64,000 bases of DNA from Alphaproteobacteria bacterium (GCA_024743215.1 JANSWZ010000003.1:310001-374000), one strand, 5' to 3'. Positions 41,927 through 51,423 are shown, counted from the stretch's first letter. Translations and numbers: made by a program. The notes: generated from the sequence alone by a model not told the origin.

Positions 41927-41954
41927 AAAAAAGGCAGGTGCCGAAGCACCTGCC
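41927..41954 (-). terminator. Terminator of the flagellin gene
   Basis: On the minus strand a 9-bp stem GGCAGGTGC/GCACCTGCC with the tetraloop TTCG is followed by six T residues. It sits between the flagellin stop and flbT, separating abundant flagellin mRNA from flbT-flaF. Confidence 0.93.
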
Positions 41955-41980
41955 TTCCTAATTTATATTTCTTGCGGAGC

Positions 41981-43924
41981 TTAGAGCAACCGCAGAACGT
42001 TCTGGTCGGCCTGAGAAGCCAGGGAAAGCGCTGTCGAAGACAGGGACTGACGTGTCTGGAGCGACAACAGGTTCGCGCCTTCTTCGTTGAGATCAGCCAG
42101 TGTCAGGTTGGCAGCACCTGTTTCCAGAGTGTTGATTGTTTCTTTGGTGAAGCTCTCACGAGTTTCCACAACGGACAGGTTGGAACCGAATTTTGATGCC
42201 TGTGACCGCAAAGTAGAAGTTGCAGTGTCCAGTGAAGCAAGAGTTGCTTCAATGTTTGCATCTGTATCAAAGTCGCCGGCTGCCACTGAGCTCAACCCAA
42301 GGCCCGAGCTGTCAAAGTCTACGCCACCGATGGTCAGGGAACTTGTACCATCTTCGTTGAAGGTAACTTTCAGGTCATCACCATCAAGCAGGTTCTTACC
42401 GTTGAAACCGGCATCGTTTTTCAATTCGTCAATCTGAACCAGAAGCTCATTGAAATCGGTTTCCAGGTCTTCACGACGGTTCGTACCGCCAGTTGTGACC
42501 GGGTCAATGGCTGTTGTTGTCAGGTCTGTACCGAAGCTGGTCAGAGCTGTACCGCCAAGAGTAACACTGTCTGTTTCCTCTGCAGCAGTGACGGTCAGAT
42601 TGCCATCTGTATCTGTTGATGCGGCGGCTACTTCATCGTTATCCGTGACGAAGGTTGCCAATTGTGCATCCAGGTCAGCTTTTGTGCTGTTGGCTGTGAT
42701 GCTGTAGGAGAAGCTTGCACCACCTACATCAATCGTCAGATCGCTACCAGCCAGAGCGGCAAGATCAGCATTTTCGCTGGAAGCAGTAGAGCCGGATGTC
42801 GCACCAAGCGCTGTCAGAACCCCTGCTGTTGAGGAGGTGTTTGGATCGATTGTGATCGTATCGGCAACGTCGCCAGCAGTAACTTCAAAGTTTCCGGAGC
42901 CATTGATGGACGCGCCGTTGCCGTCAGCACTCAATGCGCTGTCGATGGCGGCGATTACATCAGAGATTTCCTCACCGGCTGCAATGTCAATGCCGACGTT
43001 AGAGCCAGCATAGGCAGCTGTGCCACTGTCAAAGAAATCGAATGTGTAGGTATCGGACCCAACAGAGAGTTCAAATGAATCACCATCAGATGCGATCTGC
43101 GAAGCCGACACATCAGTTGTTGAGTCAGCCGTGCCACCTGATGTAACACCCAGCGCAGTCAGGAAGCCTGCTGTTGAATTGGTGTTCGGATCAATTGTGA
43201 TGGTGTCAGCGGTATCGCCAGCAGTGATTTCAAAATTTCCGGAACCATTGATCGAAGCACCATTGCCGTCAGCTGTCAGGGCACCATTAATAGTGCTAAC
43301 CGCATCAGCGAGTGTCTCACCTGAAGCAATGTCGATGCCGACATTGGATCCTGCATAAGCAGCAGAGCCACTGTCAAACAGATCGAATGTGTATGTGTCT
43401 CCACCAATAGAAAGCTCAAAGCTGTCAGCTACCGAGCCAAGGCCGGAAGCTGCATCGCCTGCAGTTAGTGCGCCACCTTCCAACACTGCCGCGACATCAG
43501 TGCCCGCAAGGTCGTTTGTACCAGAGCCTTCAAGCGTTGCGGCTGTATCAGCGCCGATTGCTGCGCCTGTACCAGTGACAGTAGCGATGGTTGTTGTACC
43601 GCCTGTAATGCCGGAAGAGGTCTGCAGGGCCTGACGCGCTGTCGCCTGTGCGGCTTCAACAAGGTCGGTGATGGCGGAGATGCCATTGTCGGCAGCTTCC
43701 AGTGTCTGTGTGGCATTGCCAACAGAGTCCAGCAGGCGGCTCAAATCGCTCGCGCGGCTGTTCAACGAAGAAGCTGTGAAAAAGTTGGTTGGATTATCCA
43801 AGGCTGAATTCACTTTGAGGCCAGTAGAGAGGCGCTCTTGTGTCTTCGTAAGCAAATCAGAAGTGCTCTGCAGGGAAAGCAGATTGCCACGGACGGCTTT
43901 GGAAAGTGTAATATCGGAACCCAT
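41981..43924 (-). CDS. Flagellin with internally duplicated central domain
   Basis: The 647-residue filament subunit has the N-terminal D0/D1 helices (LSLQSTSDLLTKTQERLSTG, LDNPTNFFTASSLNSRASDL). The C-terminal helices are NLTLADLNEEGANLLSLQTR and SLASQADQNVLRLL. The central region carries a tandem repeat: residues 167-265 and 282-380 share DSFELS-GDTYTF, AYAGSNVGIDIA, DGNGASINGSGNFE and DTITIDPNT, at a spacing of 115 residues. The repeats probably form extra surface domains. AAGGA precedes the ATG. Only one flagellin gene is in the window; rhizobia often have several. Confidence 0.93.
   Translation of the reverse strand: MGSDITLSKAVRGNLLSLQSTSDLLTKTQERLSTGLKVNSALDNPTNFFTASSLNSRASDLSRLLDSVGNATQTLEAADNGISAITDLVEAAQATARQALQTSSGITGGTTTIATVTGTGAAIGADTAATLEGSGTNDLAGTDVAAVLEGGALTAGDAASGLGSVADSFELSIGGDTYTFDLFDSGSAAYAGSNVGIDIASGETLADAVSTINGALTADGNGASINGSGNFEITAGDTADTITIDPNTNSTAGFLTALGVTSGGTADSTTDVSASQIASDGDSFELSVGSDTYTFDFFDSGTAAYAGSNVGIDIAAGEEISDVIAAIDSALSADGNGASINGSGNFEVTAGDVADTITIDPNTSSTAGVLTALGATSGSTASSENADLAALAGSDLTIDVGGASFSYSITANSTKADLDAQLATFVTDNDEVAAASTDTDGNLTVTAAEETDSVTLGGTALTSFGTDLTTTAIDPVTTGGTNRREDLETDFNELLVQIDELKNDAGFNGKNLLDGDDLKVTFNEDGTSSLTIGGVDFDSSGLGLSSVAAGDFDTDANIEATLASLDTATSTLRSQASKFGSNLSVVETRESFTKETINTLETGAANLTLADLNEEGANLLSLQTRQSLSSTALSLASQADQNVLRLL
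42785..43081 (-). repeat. Flagellin domain repeat, copy 2
   Basis: Codes for flagellin residues 282-380. It aligns with copy 1 over about 99 residues without large gaps, including the shared DGNGASINGSGNFE block. Codon differences show the copies have diverged and are not an assembly duplicate. Confidence 0.85.
43130..43426 (-). repeat. Flagellin domain repeat, copy 1
   Basis: Codes for flagellin residues 167-265. The repeat period to copy 2 is 345 bp (115 codons). Confidence 0.85.
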
Positions 43925-44141
43925 GGTAGTTGTCCTTTCTTGGAACTAAAATTCGCTGCCCGCTTCTGGGGCGCTGATGCAAATTGCCAAGAAAGGTTCT
44001 AACGACTGGTTAACGCGCCACAATTAAGTCACAGTGTTCGCTGGATGTTTAACGCATTACTACCATAACGTTTAAAAGGCGTGAAAGTTACAATAGGTGG
44101 TGCTTTTCACGAAGGTCTGAATTCAATCTCCCAATTGAATC

Positions 44142-44173
44142 CAGACCCTGGTGAGTTCAGACTCTGGTGAGTT
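44142..44173. repeat. Two tandem copies of a 16-bp unit next to the TSUP stop
   Basis: CAGACCCTGGTGAGTT is followed directly by CAGACTCTGGTGAGTT, and CAGG begins a third, incomplete unit. It lies 7 nt beyond the stop of the TSUP gene. Probably a slippage duplication; no function is implied. Confidence 0.6.
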
Positions 44174-44179
44174 CAGGCC

Positions 44180-44935
44180 CTAAACCAGGTGATATCCGAC
44201 CAGACCATCCCAGATGAGTTTCAGCGAAACCAGGAAGAGCGCGCTGTACATAATGCGATAGAAGGCGGTCTGGCTGACAATTTTGACCAGCCATATGCCA
44301 ATAAGGGTTGAGACAAAGGCGAGGGGCATCAGAACGGCTGAGGTTGTCAGATTTGTCGTGTCAAACTGTCCGAGTGCAAAATAGGGGATCATTTTGATGA
44401 CATTCATGGCAGCAAAGAAAATCACCGAAGTGCCTGCGAATATCCGCCGGTCCATTTTCAGCGGTAGAGAATAGAGTTGATAGGGTGGTGCGCCCGCATG
44501 GCTGACGAAGCTCGTATATCCCGCCCCAAACCCGGCTGCTGCTGCTTTGACCGCATTCCTGGTCTTGGCTGGCCCGGTATCTCTCCAGAAAAAGTGCTTC
44601 AGCGTAAACAGCAATGTCATGACGCCCAGCAGAAGCCTGAGCATGACATCATCCACATAGACTGCGGTGGCCCATCCAAATGCGATTCCTGCGGTTCCGG
44701 CCGGCAGCATATCTTTCAACATCTGCCGGTCGAATATCCCCCAATAGGATTTGATTGCCACAACATCCATTATAAGAAGTATAGGAAGCATGATGGCGGC
44801 TGCCTGAACCGGCGAGATAACCAAGGCCATAATTGGCACGCCAAACAGGGCGATCGCCCCAAGACCGCCTTTTGAGATTCCAACAAACAAAACTGCAGGG
44901 ATTGCGGCCAGATAGAAATATGGGTCTGTAATCAT
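44180..44935 (-). CDS. TSUP-family permease (TauE/SafE)
   Basis: This 251-residue inner-membrane protein has about eight helices in two related halves: VGISKGGLGAIALFGVPIMA in the first and GFGAGYTSFVSHAGAPPYQL in the second. These are the TSUP/TauE-SafE repeats. Family members move organosulphonates, sulphite, sulpholactate or similar anions. The substrate is unknown, and no sulphur genes are nearby. It diverges from prpE across a long spacer. Confidence 0.87.
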   Translation of the reverse strand: MITDPYFYLAAIPAVLFVGISKGGLGAIALFGVPIMALVISPVQAAAIMLPILLIMDVVAIKSYWGIFDRQMLKDMLPAGTAGIAFGWATAVYVDDVMLRLLLGVMTLLFTLKHFFWRDTGPAKTRNAVKAAAAGFGAGYTSFVSHAGAPPYQLYSLPLKMDRRIFAGTSVIFFAAMNVIKMIPYFALGQFDTTNLTTSAVLMPLAFVSTLIGIWLVKIVSQTAFYRIMYSALFLVSLKLIWDGLVGYHLV

Positions 44936-45487
44936 GCGCCCTAAATGCCTTTACACTGGACGCTGTGCAAGCCCTTTTGTCGCCAAAACAGCCAAAATAT
45001 CGATTTTTTCTCCCGCCATGGTAGTAAAAGTGTCTGCATGCCCTCAATCCTGTTGTGGGTCTATGTTGATGGTTTTAAGGTCCAGAATTTTGGAGCCGAG
45101 ACGTTCGTGGTCGTGGCACATATCCGGGCGGTCAGCTCGTGCCAGACTGCTCAACGCAAGCGATAGAAAAAATAACTCTAAATAAGTTAATCATACTAAT
45201 CAGGTTCATATGCGTATAATTAATTCGAATCCAGTTAATTTCATTTTGTTGCTGATATATATAGAAATTCTACCTTTTTATCCTAAATTTGATTTTTCCA
45301 GATCACTGTCAAATTGCTGCGTTGTTGAAATGTGTTCATTAAATCTGCGCTGATCAACGCATAATTTGTTTCCAGCAGGCGTCCCATAGCCAGGGGTTTT
45401 ACCACCAAGGTTCAGTAGACAGATGTCATAGGCTCTCTTAGTGTTCGATAACATAATCACGTGCGGATACCTGGGAGGATTTTGCCT
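44936..45487. other. Long spacer between the TSUP gene and prpE
   Basis: This 552-nt spacer lies between divergent genes. Roughly 45175-45300 is strikingly AT-rich (for example TAATTAATTCG and GATATATATAG) compared with its surroundings. I find no terminator, known RNA, clear promoter or ORF with a family. Short open frames on both strands look random. A decayed gene or foreign remnant is possible but unproven. Confidence 0.4.
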
Positions 45488-47383
45488 GTGACGAGCCGTT
45501 ATTTTGATATCTATGACAGCTGGAAAGCTGATCCTGAATCATTCTGGATGAAAGCCGCCAAAGGGATCGACTGGTCGACGCCGCCAACCAGGGCATTCGA
45601 TGCAGATCTGGGGGTCTATGGGCGCTGGTTTCCCGATGCCGTTGGAAACACATGTTACAATTGTGTCGACAGGCATGCTGATCGAGATCGACCCGGGCAG
45701 GCAGCCATCATCTATGACAGCCCCATCACGGGGACAAAACGCAGCATTTCCTTTACTGAACTGCAGCAGGATGTCTCGGCACTTGGTGCAATTCTGCTCA
45801 ACCACGGTGTTGCCGTTGGCGACCGTGTGGTCATCTACATGCCAATGGTTCCCGAAGCCGTGGTTGCAATGCTGGCTTGCGCCCGCATTGGTGCTATCCA
45901 TTCCGTTGTGTTTGGCGGATTTGCCGCAAATGAATTGGCAAAGCGTATTGATGCCTGCCAGCCCAAGATCGTCATAAGCGCTTCCTGCGGCATCGAACCC
46001 AATCGGATTGTCGAATACAAGCCGTTGCTGGATGAAGCGATCGAGATTGCTGATCACAAGCCAAGTGCCTGTCTCATCGTTCAACGAGAACAGGCAACTG
46101 CCACGATGATTGACGGGCGGGATTTTGACTATGGAAAAGAACTCGGAGAGGCAAAAGCGCTGGGTCGGACGAGTGACTGTGTTCCTCTGAAGGCAACAGA
46201 CCCGCTTTACATCCTCTACACATCAGGCACAACCGGTCAGCCCAAAGGTGTGGTGCGTGATGTTGGCGGCCATATGGTTGCGGTGAACTGGTCGATGTCT
46301 GCCATTTATGACATGGCTCCGGGAGATGTTTTCTGGGCAGCATCTGATGTGGGCTGGGTGGTCGGACACTCCTATATTGTATATGCGCCATTGCTGCGCG
46401 GCTGCACCACACTCTTGTTTGAAGGCAAGCCGGTCGGAACGCCGGACCCGGGTACTTTCTGGCGGATCATTGAAGAGCACAAGGTCGCGGCGCTGTTCAC
46501 CGCGCCCACAGCCTTTCGAGCTATCAAGAAAGAAGATCCAAAAGGTAAGTATCTGGAAGATTATGATATTTCCAGTCTTCGAACGCTGTTTCTGGCCGGA
46601 GAACGTGCTGATCCCGATACAATTTCATGGGCCGAAGACCGACTTGGCGTGCCAGTGATTGACCATTGGTGGCAGACTGAAACCGGGTGGGCCATTGCAG
46701 GCAATCCTGTTGGATTGGGCCGATTGCCTGTCAAGAAGGGCTCACCCTCCGTCCCGATGCCCGGTTATGATGTTCAAGTTCTTGATGATGAGGGGCATGC
46801 AGTGGGGGCGGGTACGTTGGGCAATATTGTTGTGAAATTGCCATTGCCGCCGTCTTGTCTGCCCACTTTGTGGAGAGCTGATGAGCGGTTTCAAGAAGCC
46901 TATCTTGCTGAGTTTCCGGGTTTCTACAAAACCGGCGATGCCGGATATGTCGATGATGACGGCTATCTGTTCATCATGTCACGTACCGATGACATCATTA
47001 ATGTCGCCGGTCACCGCCTGTCGACCGGCGCCATGGAGGAGGCAATCGCCAATCATCCAGATGTTGCCGAGTGCGCTGTTGTGGGCGTGAATGACACGGT
47101 GAAAGGTCAGCTGCCGATGGGATTTCTCATCCTCAATTCGGGCGTTGATCGCGCCAACGCAACAATCGAGATGGAAGTTATCAAACTGGTGCGTGAAACC
47201 ATTGGACCTGTGGCCGCATTCAAGAGTGTTGCAACTGTCTCGCGCCTGCCAAAGACACGATCCGGCAAGATTTTGCGGGCGACCATGCAAAAAATTGCTA
47301 ATGAGGAAACCTTTCCCGTACCAGCAACAATTGATGACCCCGCCATTCTGGATGAGATTGCGGCCGTACTGAAGGCCAACTGA
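45488..47383 (+). CDS. prpE: Propionyl-CoA synthetase (acyl-adenylate-forming)
   Basis: The product has 631 residues from GTG 45488, which has GGAGG 9 nt upstream; the frame extends to GTG 45461 without a site. It is of the acetyl/propionyl-CoA synthetase family: N-terminal YDSWKADPESFWMKAAKGID, P-loop YTSGTTGQPKGV, the AMP motif WWQTETGW and the A10 Lys in SRLPKTRSGKILRATMQ. PrpE activates propionate to propionyl-CoA for the methylcitrate or methylmalonyl route. The N-terminal pattern FWMKAAKGIDW favours PrpE over acetyl-CoA synthetase. No prpBCD genes are in the window; an SDR gene follows. Confidence 0.85.
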   Translation: MTSRYFDIYDSWKADPESFWMKAAKGIDWSTPPTRAFDADLGVYGRWFPDAVGNTCYNCVDRHADRDRPGQAAIIYDSPITGTKRSISFTELQQDVSALGAILLNHGVAVGDRVVIYMPMVPEAVVAMLACARIGAIHSVVFGGFAANELAKRIDACQPKIVISASCGIEPNRIVEYKPLLDEAIEIADHKPSACLIVQREQATATMIDGRDFDYGKELGEAKALGRTSDCVPLKATDPLYILYTSGTTGQPKGVVRDVGGHMVAVNWSMSAIYDMAPGDVFWAASDVGWVVGHSYIVYAPLLRGCTTLLFEGKPVGTPDPGTFWRIIEEHKVAALFTAPTAFRAIKKEDPKGKYLEDYDISSLRTLFLAGERADPDTISWAEDRLGVPVIDHWWQTETGWAIAGNPVGLGRLPVKKGSPSVPMPGYDVQVLDDEGHAVGAGTLGNIVVKLPLPPSCLPTLWRADERFQEAYLAEFPGFYKTGDAGYVDDDGYLFIMSRTDDIINVAGHRLSTGAMEEAIANHPDVAECAVVGVNDTVKGQLPMGFLILNSGVDRANATIEMEVIKLVRETIGPVAAFKSVATVSRLPKTRSGKILRATMQKIANEETFPVPATIDDPAILDEIAAVLKAN

Positions 47384-47474
47384 AGTTAAACACCGTCAGT
47401 TGGCTTTCCTTGTGCTTGAACTTGATGGCTGAAAACGGCATGGTCGGATCAGAGAGAAAAACAATGGATTTTTC

Positions 47475-48263
47475 ATGACATTGGATGACAAGACCGCCAT
47501 CGTGACCGGTGGCGCTAAAGGTATTGGCTTTGCATGCGCACGCCGCTTTCTGGAACAGGGAGCGCAAGTCATTATTGCTGATGTGGATGAAAAAACCGGC
47601 AATAAAGCTGAAAAGTCGCTGGCCGAGTTGGGTGATGTGCGGTTTGTTCACTGCGATGTGGGTGACCGGCTTTCAGTTCGCAATTTGATGGCCGCCACAC
47701 TCGACAGCTTCAATTCGCTGGATGTTCTGGTCAACAATGCCGGCATTATTCACAGCGATGATTTTCTGGATATCTCCGAAGAGGATTTTGACCGGGTCAT
47801 GCAGGTCAATCTGAAGGGCGCATTTTTGTGTGGTCAGGCAGCTGCACGGCAAATGGTGGATCAGATTGAGGAGGGGCGTGCGCCCGGATCAATCATCAAC
47901 ATGTCCAGCATCAATGCGCAGGTCGCAATTCCAAGCCAGGTGCCATACTCAATCTCAAAAGGCGGTGTTCAGCAATTGACGAAGGTGATGGCACTTTCGT
48001 TGGCAAGCCGAGGCATTCGTGTCAATGCGATTGGGCCCGGTTCCATCAATACAGATATTCTGGCTGCGGTGAATAATGACCCGGAAGCCAAGAATCGGAT
48101 TCTGTCACGTACGCCGATGGGACGCATTGGCGAAGCCTCTGAGATTGCTTCAATTGCCGCATTTTTGGCATCAGACGATGCCAGCTACATCACGGGACAG
48201 ACTCTTTATGCTGATGGTGGCCGCCTTGCATTGAATTATACGGTACCTGTCGGCGAGACTTGA
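47475..48263 (+). CDS. SDR-family oxidoreductase
   Basis: This 262-residue classical short-chain dehydrogenase has the cofactor motif TGGAKGIGFA, NNAGI, catalytic Ser in NMSSINAQ and YSISKGG (Tyr-x-x-x-Lys). The C-terminal ASYITGQTLYADGGRL is typical. Asp at the end of the second strand (IIADVDEKT) favours NAD(H). The substrate is unknown; hydroxy-acid or sugar dehydrogenases are the nearest types. It begins 91 nt after prpE. Confidence 0.87.
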   Translation: MTLDDKTAIVTGGAKGIGFACARRFLEQGAQVIIADVDEKTGNKAEKSLAELGDVRFVHCDVGDRLSVRNLMAATLDSFNSLDVLVNNAGIIHSDDFLDISEEDFDRVMQVNLKGAFLCGQAAARQMVDQIEEGRAPGSIINMSSINAQVAIPSQVPYSISKGGVQQLTKVMALSLASRGIRVNAIGPGSINTDILAAVNNDPEAKNRILSRTPMGRIGEASEIASIAAFLASDDASYITGQTLYADGGRLALNYTVPVGET

Positions 48264-48362
48264 GGATTTTTGCAGCGCGCTCAGCGCCGGTGTTTTAGAA
48301 TACTTGCGATTGTGCAGTGCAATATGTCATGATGCCGGATCACTTTTGAAAAGGCTGCCGCC

Positions 48363-49010
48363 ATGACCGGAACCATTTTAACCATAGCTCAGCAAAAAGG
48401 TGGTTCAGGAAAAACCACATTGACCGCTCATATGGCCGCAGCGGCTTTGCTATCTAAAAAAGGCGCTTCCGTTGCGTTGCTGGATGTGGATCCACAAGGC
48501 AGTTTGGGGGAATGGTTTGAAGCCCGTGAAGAATTACTGGGGGAAGATGCGGCCGGGTTCAGTTTTCGGACCGCAAGTGGTTGGGGCGCGCGTCGCGAGG
48601 CCCGTGCCATGGCCCGTGATCATGATTTTGTGTTTGCAGATACACCGCCGAAATCTGACCGGGAGGCGCAACCGGCCATCGAAGCGGCCAATCTTGTGCT
48701 GATACCCATGCAACCCTCACCGGTTGACTTGTGGGCAACGCAGTTGACGCTGGATCTGGCGGCAAAAGAGAACGTGCCTGCGCTTGTGGTTCTGAACCGC
48801 GTTCCGCCCCGGGCAAAATTGACAGGCGAAGTTCTGGAAGCTCTGCAGAAATACGGCCCTACAGTTGCTAAAGCCATGTTGGGAAATCGCACGGCCTATG
48901 CCTCGGCCATGGGGCAGGGCAGTTCTGTGCTTGAGCAAGGCGGAAACAAGCTTGCCATTGAGGAAGTGCAAGCTCTTTTCAAGGAAGTCCAAAAGGCTTT
49001 GAAAGCGTAG
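48363..49010 (+). CDS. Orphan ParA-family ATPase
   Basis: The 215-residue ParA/MinD-type ATPase has deviant Walker A QQKGGSGKTTLTAHMA (signature Lys present), VALLDVDPQGSLGEW and FVFADTPPKSD. It lacks the N-terminal helix-turn-helix of plasmid ParA proteins, and no ParB gene or parS-like site is near. Orphan ParA proteins position other cargo such as chemoreceptors, carboxysomes or cell-pole proteins. The cargo here is not indicated. It converges with trcR. Confidence 0.87.
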   Translation: MTGTILTIAQQKGGSGKTTLTAHMAAAALLSKKGASVALLDVDPQGSLGEWFEAREELLGEDAAGFSFRTASGWGARREARAMARDHDFVFADTPPKSDREAQPAIEAANLVLIPMQPSPVDLWATQLTLDLAAKENVPALVVLNRVPPRAKLTGEVLEALQKYGPTVAKAMLGNRTAYASAMGQGSSVLEQGGNKLAIEEVQALFKEVQKALKA

Positions 49011-49073
49011 CGTATTTTGTCTGGTCGCTTGCCTTATGACAAAGGAAAGCGACCAGGTAATCAGGCGACGTGA

Positions 49074-49826
49074 TTATTCCTGAACTTCTGTATCGTCGTT
49101 GGTGTCGTCGCTCTTCAAGTTTTTCAATTTTGCAAAGACAGCATCCGCGTCAAGTTCTTCTTCTTCATTTTCCATATCGGATTTGCTTGGCATATCAGCG
49201 CCGCCAAACAGGGCCGCACTTGCACGCTCCAATGCATCCAAGGATGTGGTTTCTTCCGGCGACAGCAAGGTCATGCCTTCGTCTTCAACCGGCTTGGCAG
49301 GTGCATCCTTGGCAGATTTGGTAACTTCCATATCCAGATTAATCTGGCTGGCCAGTCCAAGTGTGACCGGATCCATTGGTGTCAGGTTGGCGGAGTTCCA
49401 ATGGGTGCGCTCGCGAATGGCTGCGATGGTTGGTTTGGTTGTGCCGACAAGGCGAATGATCTGGGAATCCTTCAACTCCGGATGATTGCGTACCAGCCAC
49501 AAAATGGCATTTGGCCGATCCTGGCGACGTGAGACAGGCGTGTAGCGCGGCGCGCGGCGCTTGGTTTCCGGAACCCGCACTTTTGGTGGGGACAGGGTCA
49601 GGCGATAGGCAGGATCATTCTGTGCCTTTTCAATTTCTTCGCGGGTCAACTGACCGGTCTGAATTGGGTCGAGACCCTTGATGCCTTGCGCGAATTCGCC
49701 ATCAGCGATGGATTTGACTTCCAGCGGATGCAATTTGCAGAAAGCGGAAATCTGGTCAAATGACAGTCCTGTATTGTCAACAAGCCAGACGGCAGTTGCC
49801 TTGGGCATCAAAAGAGTATCGGCCAT
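49074..49826 (-). CDS. trcR: Cell-cycle transcriptional regulator TrcR (DUF1013)
   Basis: The 250-residue alphaproteobacterial protein of the DUF1013/TrcR family (PF06242) begins MADTLLMPKATAVWLVDNTG. It has a helix-turn-helix-like N-terminus (SFDQISAFCKLHPLEVKSIA) and a second one at about 105-150 (IIRLVGTTKPTIAAIRERTH). An acidic tail ends in EEELDADAVFAKLKNLKSDD. TrcR is linked to cell-cycle gene control and RNA polymerase in this class. GAGGA precedes the ATG. Confidence 0.88.
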   Translation of the reverse strand: MADTLLMPKATAVWLVDNTGLSFDQISAFCKLHPLEVKSIADGEFAQGIKGLDPIQTGQLTREEIEKAQNDPAYRLTLSPPKVRVPETKRRAPRYTPVSRRQDRPNAILWLVRNHPELKDSQIIRLVGTTKPTIAAIRERTHWNSANLTPMDPVTLGLASQINLDMEVTKSAKDAPAKPVEDEGMTLLSPEETTSLDALERASAALFGGADMPSKSDMENEEEELDADAVFAKLKNLKSDDTNDDTEVQE

Positions 49827-50337
49827 GTCTTATCCTCGCATTCCTGTACGGTACAGCAGACAAAATTCTCCGCCTGCCGCCAGCCATTTTTCTTAAGCTG
49901 GAGCGCCGCACCGAACAAATGTGTTGATGGGAATTCAGCTCTATATAAGGCGCTTTCGCCGTTGGCGCAATGTGTGACTGACAATCGATCAGATTTTATC
50001 TATTCGGGTCCGGCTCGGGGGCAGGGTCATTGAATTTAACCTTTGGAATGACGGCTTTTAGCACAGACTTCTGAAGTTCTAAATTGCAGCCAATGTCAGA
50101 TTGAATGGAAACAGGTTTTCGCCATGGTGCGTTTGAATTGGGCAACAATTTAAAATTGTTCTTTGAGAACTAAAGAGACTTCTCTAACTTACTATCAAGG
50201 CCTTCCGAAACGAGTGAATTTCTCCCCTCCCAGAGAGTGTATCTGAGACTTCATATTCAGATGAACGTCTGCTGGTAATTGTGACGATTTCGGCATTTGG
50301 ATCAGTACACTTATCGATTGAAAAGGAACACTAGAGC
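49827..50337. other. Spacer between trcR and the HSL-type hydrolase
   Basis: This 511-nt spacer separates divergent genes. It holds a short hairpin GTTCTTTGAGAAC near 50158-50170 and an AAGGAACAC ribosome site just before 50338. I find no terminator, RNA gene or recognisable operator. The composition is lighter in GC than the coding regions around it. Confidence 0.4.
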
Positions 50338-51423
50338 ATGTTGGTAACACTGATCGTGGTGGCGCTGTTCATGGGACTGTTGTGGCTTGGCGTACTGCTT
50401 GTTTTCCAGGGGGATGATCATCGTCGCTATGACCTTCCACGACCGGTTGCAAAAGGCAAACGCGATTGCGAGAGTACAGAACTAAAGGCCGTGATCCAGC
50501 GCATGTTGGATGACAGAGCGGCTACACCCAAATTGAGCCGCAATAGGCTCCTGGAACTGCTGCGCACGCAAATGGATGATTCTGGCGCTGCATTTGAGGT
50601 CAGCTCGAAAATCAGAGCTATTGTTGTGGATGGCATGAAGGCCGAGTGGGTTATGGCAGCCAATGCAGATCCAAATCGGCGCATTCTATACATACATGGT
50701 GGCGCCTACATGATGGGGAGCCCGAAAAGCCACCGACTGATTACAAGCCGACTTTCTGAAATTGCGAACGCTGTCGTTCTTGCAATCGACTATCGATTGA
50801 TGCCGGAAAATCGACGTATGGCAGGCATCAATGACTGCCGAGATGCCTATCGTTGGGTGCTGGAAAACGGCCCCGATGGCAGATCGGATGCGGATGTGTT
50901 GATTGTGGCTGGTGACTCTGCAGGTGGAAATCTGGCTCTTTCGACAATTGCCTGGGCGCGGGATACTCAGTTGCGGTCGGCTGATGCCGTGGTTGCATTT
51001 TCCCCGCAAACAGACCAGACCCTTGCAAGTCCCAGTCTGCACTCGAATATCGACACGGATATCATGTTGGGCATCAGCTTCGGACCGATGGTAAATACTC
51101 GGAAAGTTATCGCTCTCAGTTCCAGCTTCTTGATGAACAGGATCAACCCTAGCAATGCCTTGGTCTCTCCCCTGTTCGGTGACCTGTCTGGATTGCCACC
51201 AATACTTGTACAGGCGTCCGAAGCGGAAATGTTGCTCGACGATGCGGTGCGTTATGTCAACAAAGCAAACGCTCAGGGCTCAACCGCCATAATACAGACT
51301 TGGCCGTTCACACCACACGTCTGGCAGGCATTTCAAACTCCTGAAGCAGATGAAGCATTTGCTGCGGTCGAAGAATTCCTGTCTGCTCGCACCATGAATC
51401 TTCCATCAAAAACTTACGACTAG
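50338..51423 (+). CDS. Alpha/beta hydrolase of the hormone-sensitive lipase family
   Basis: The 361-residue protein begins with a membrane helix (about 2-24, TLIVVALFMGLLWLGVLLVF) and then an HSL-type hydrolase. The oxyanion motif is HGGAY at 120-124, the nucleophile is Ser194 in GDSAGG, and SPLFGDLSGLPPILVQASEA is followed by the acidic Asp and a C-terminal His (PFTPHVWQ). Members hydrolyse short-chain esters. The anchor would place the domain at the cytoplasmic or periplasmic face. It is monocistronic, with no related gene adjacent. Confidence 0.85.
   Translation: MLVTLIVVALFMGLLWLGVLLVFQGDDHRRYDLPRPVAKGKRDCESTELKAVIQRMLDDRAATPKLSRNRLLELLRTQMDDSGAAFEVSSKIRAIVVDGMKAEWVMAANADPNRRILYIHGGAYMMGSPKSHRLITSRLSEIANAVVLAIDYRLMPENRRMAGINDCRDAYRWVLENGPDGRSDADVLIVAGDSAGGNLALSTIAWARDTQLRSADAVVAFSPQTDQTLASPSLHSNIDTDIMLGISFGPMVNTRKVIALSSSFLMNRINPSNALVSPLFGDLSGLPPILVQASEAEMLLDDAVRYVNKANAQGSTAIIQTWPFTPHVWQAFQTPEADEAFAAVEEFLSARTMNLPSKTYD

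Noticed and set aside
42785-43426. Flagellin repeat as a sequencing or assembly artefact
   Set aside because: The two copies differ at many codons and the frame is intact throughout, so they are diverged natural repeats.
35598-43924. Complete flagellar cluster
   Set aside because: Only hook, hook-associated, flagellin and regulator genes are present; no basal body, motor or export genes lie in the window.
43925-44100. CtrA or sigma-54 sites upstream of the flagellin gene
   Set aside because: TTAA elements are present but with a 10-nt spacing, and TGGC/TGC elements have the wrong distance.
44934-45185. Plus-strand frames upstream of prpE
   Set aside because: Overlap the start of the TSUP gene, lack ribosome sites and resemble no family.
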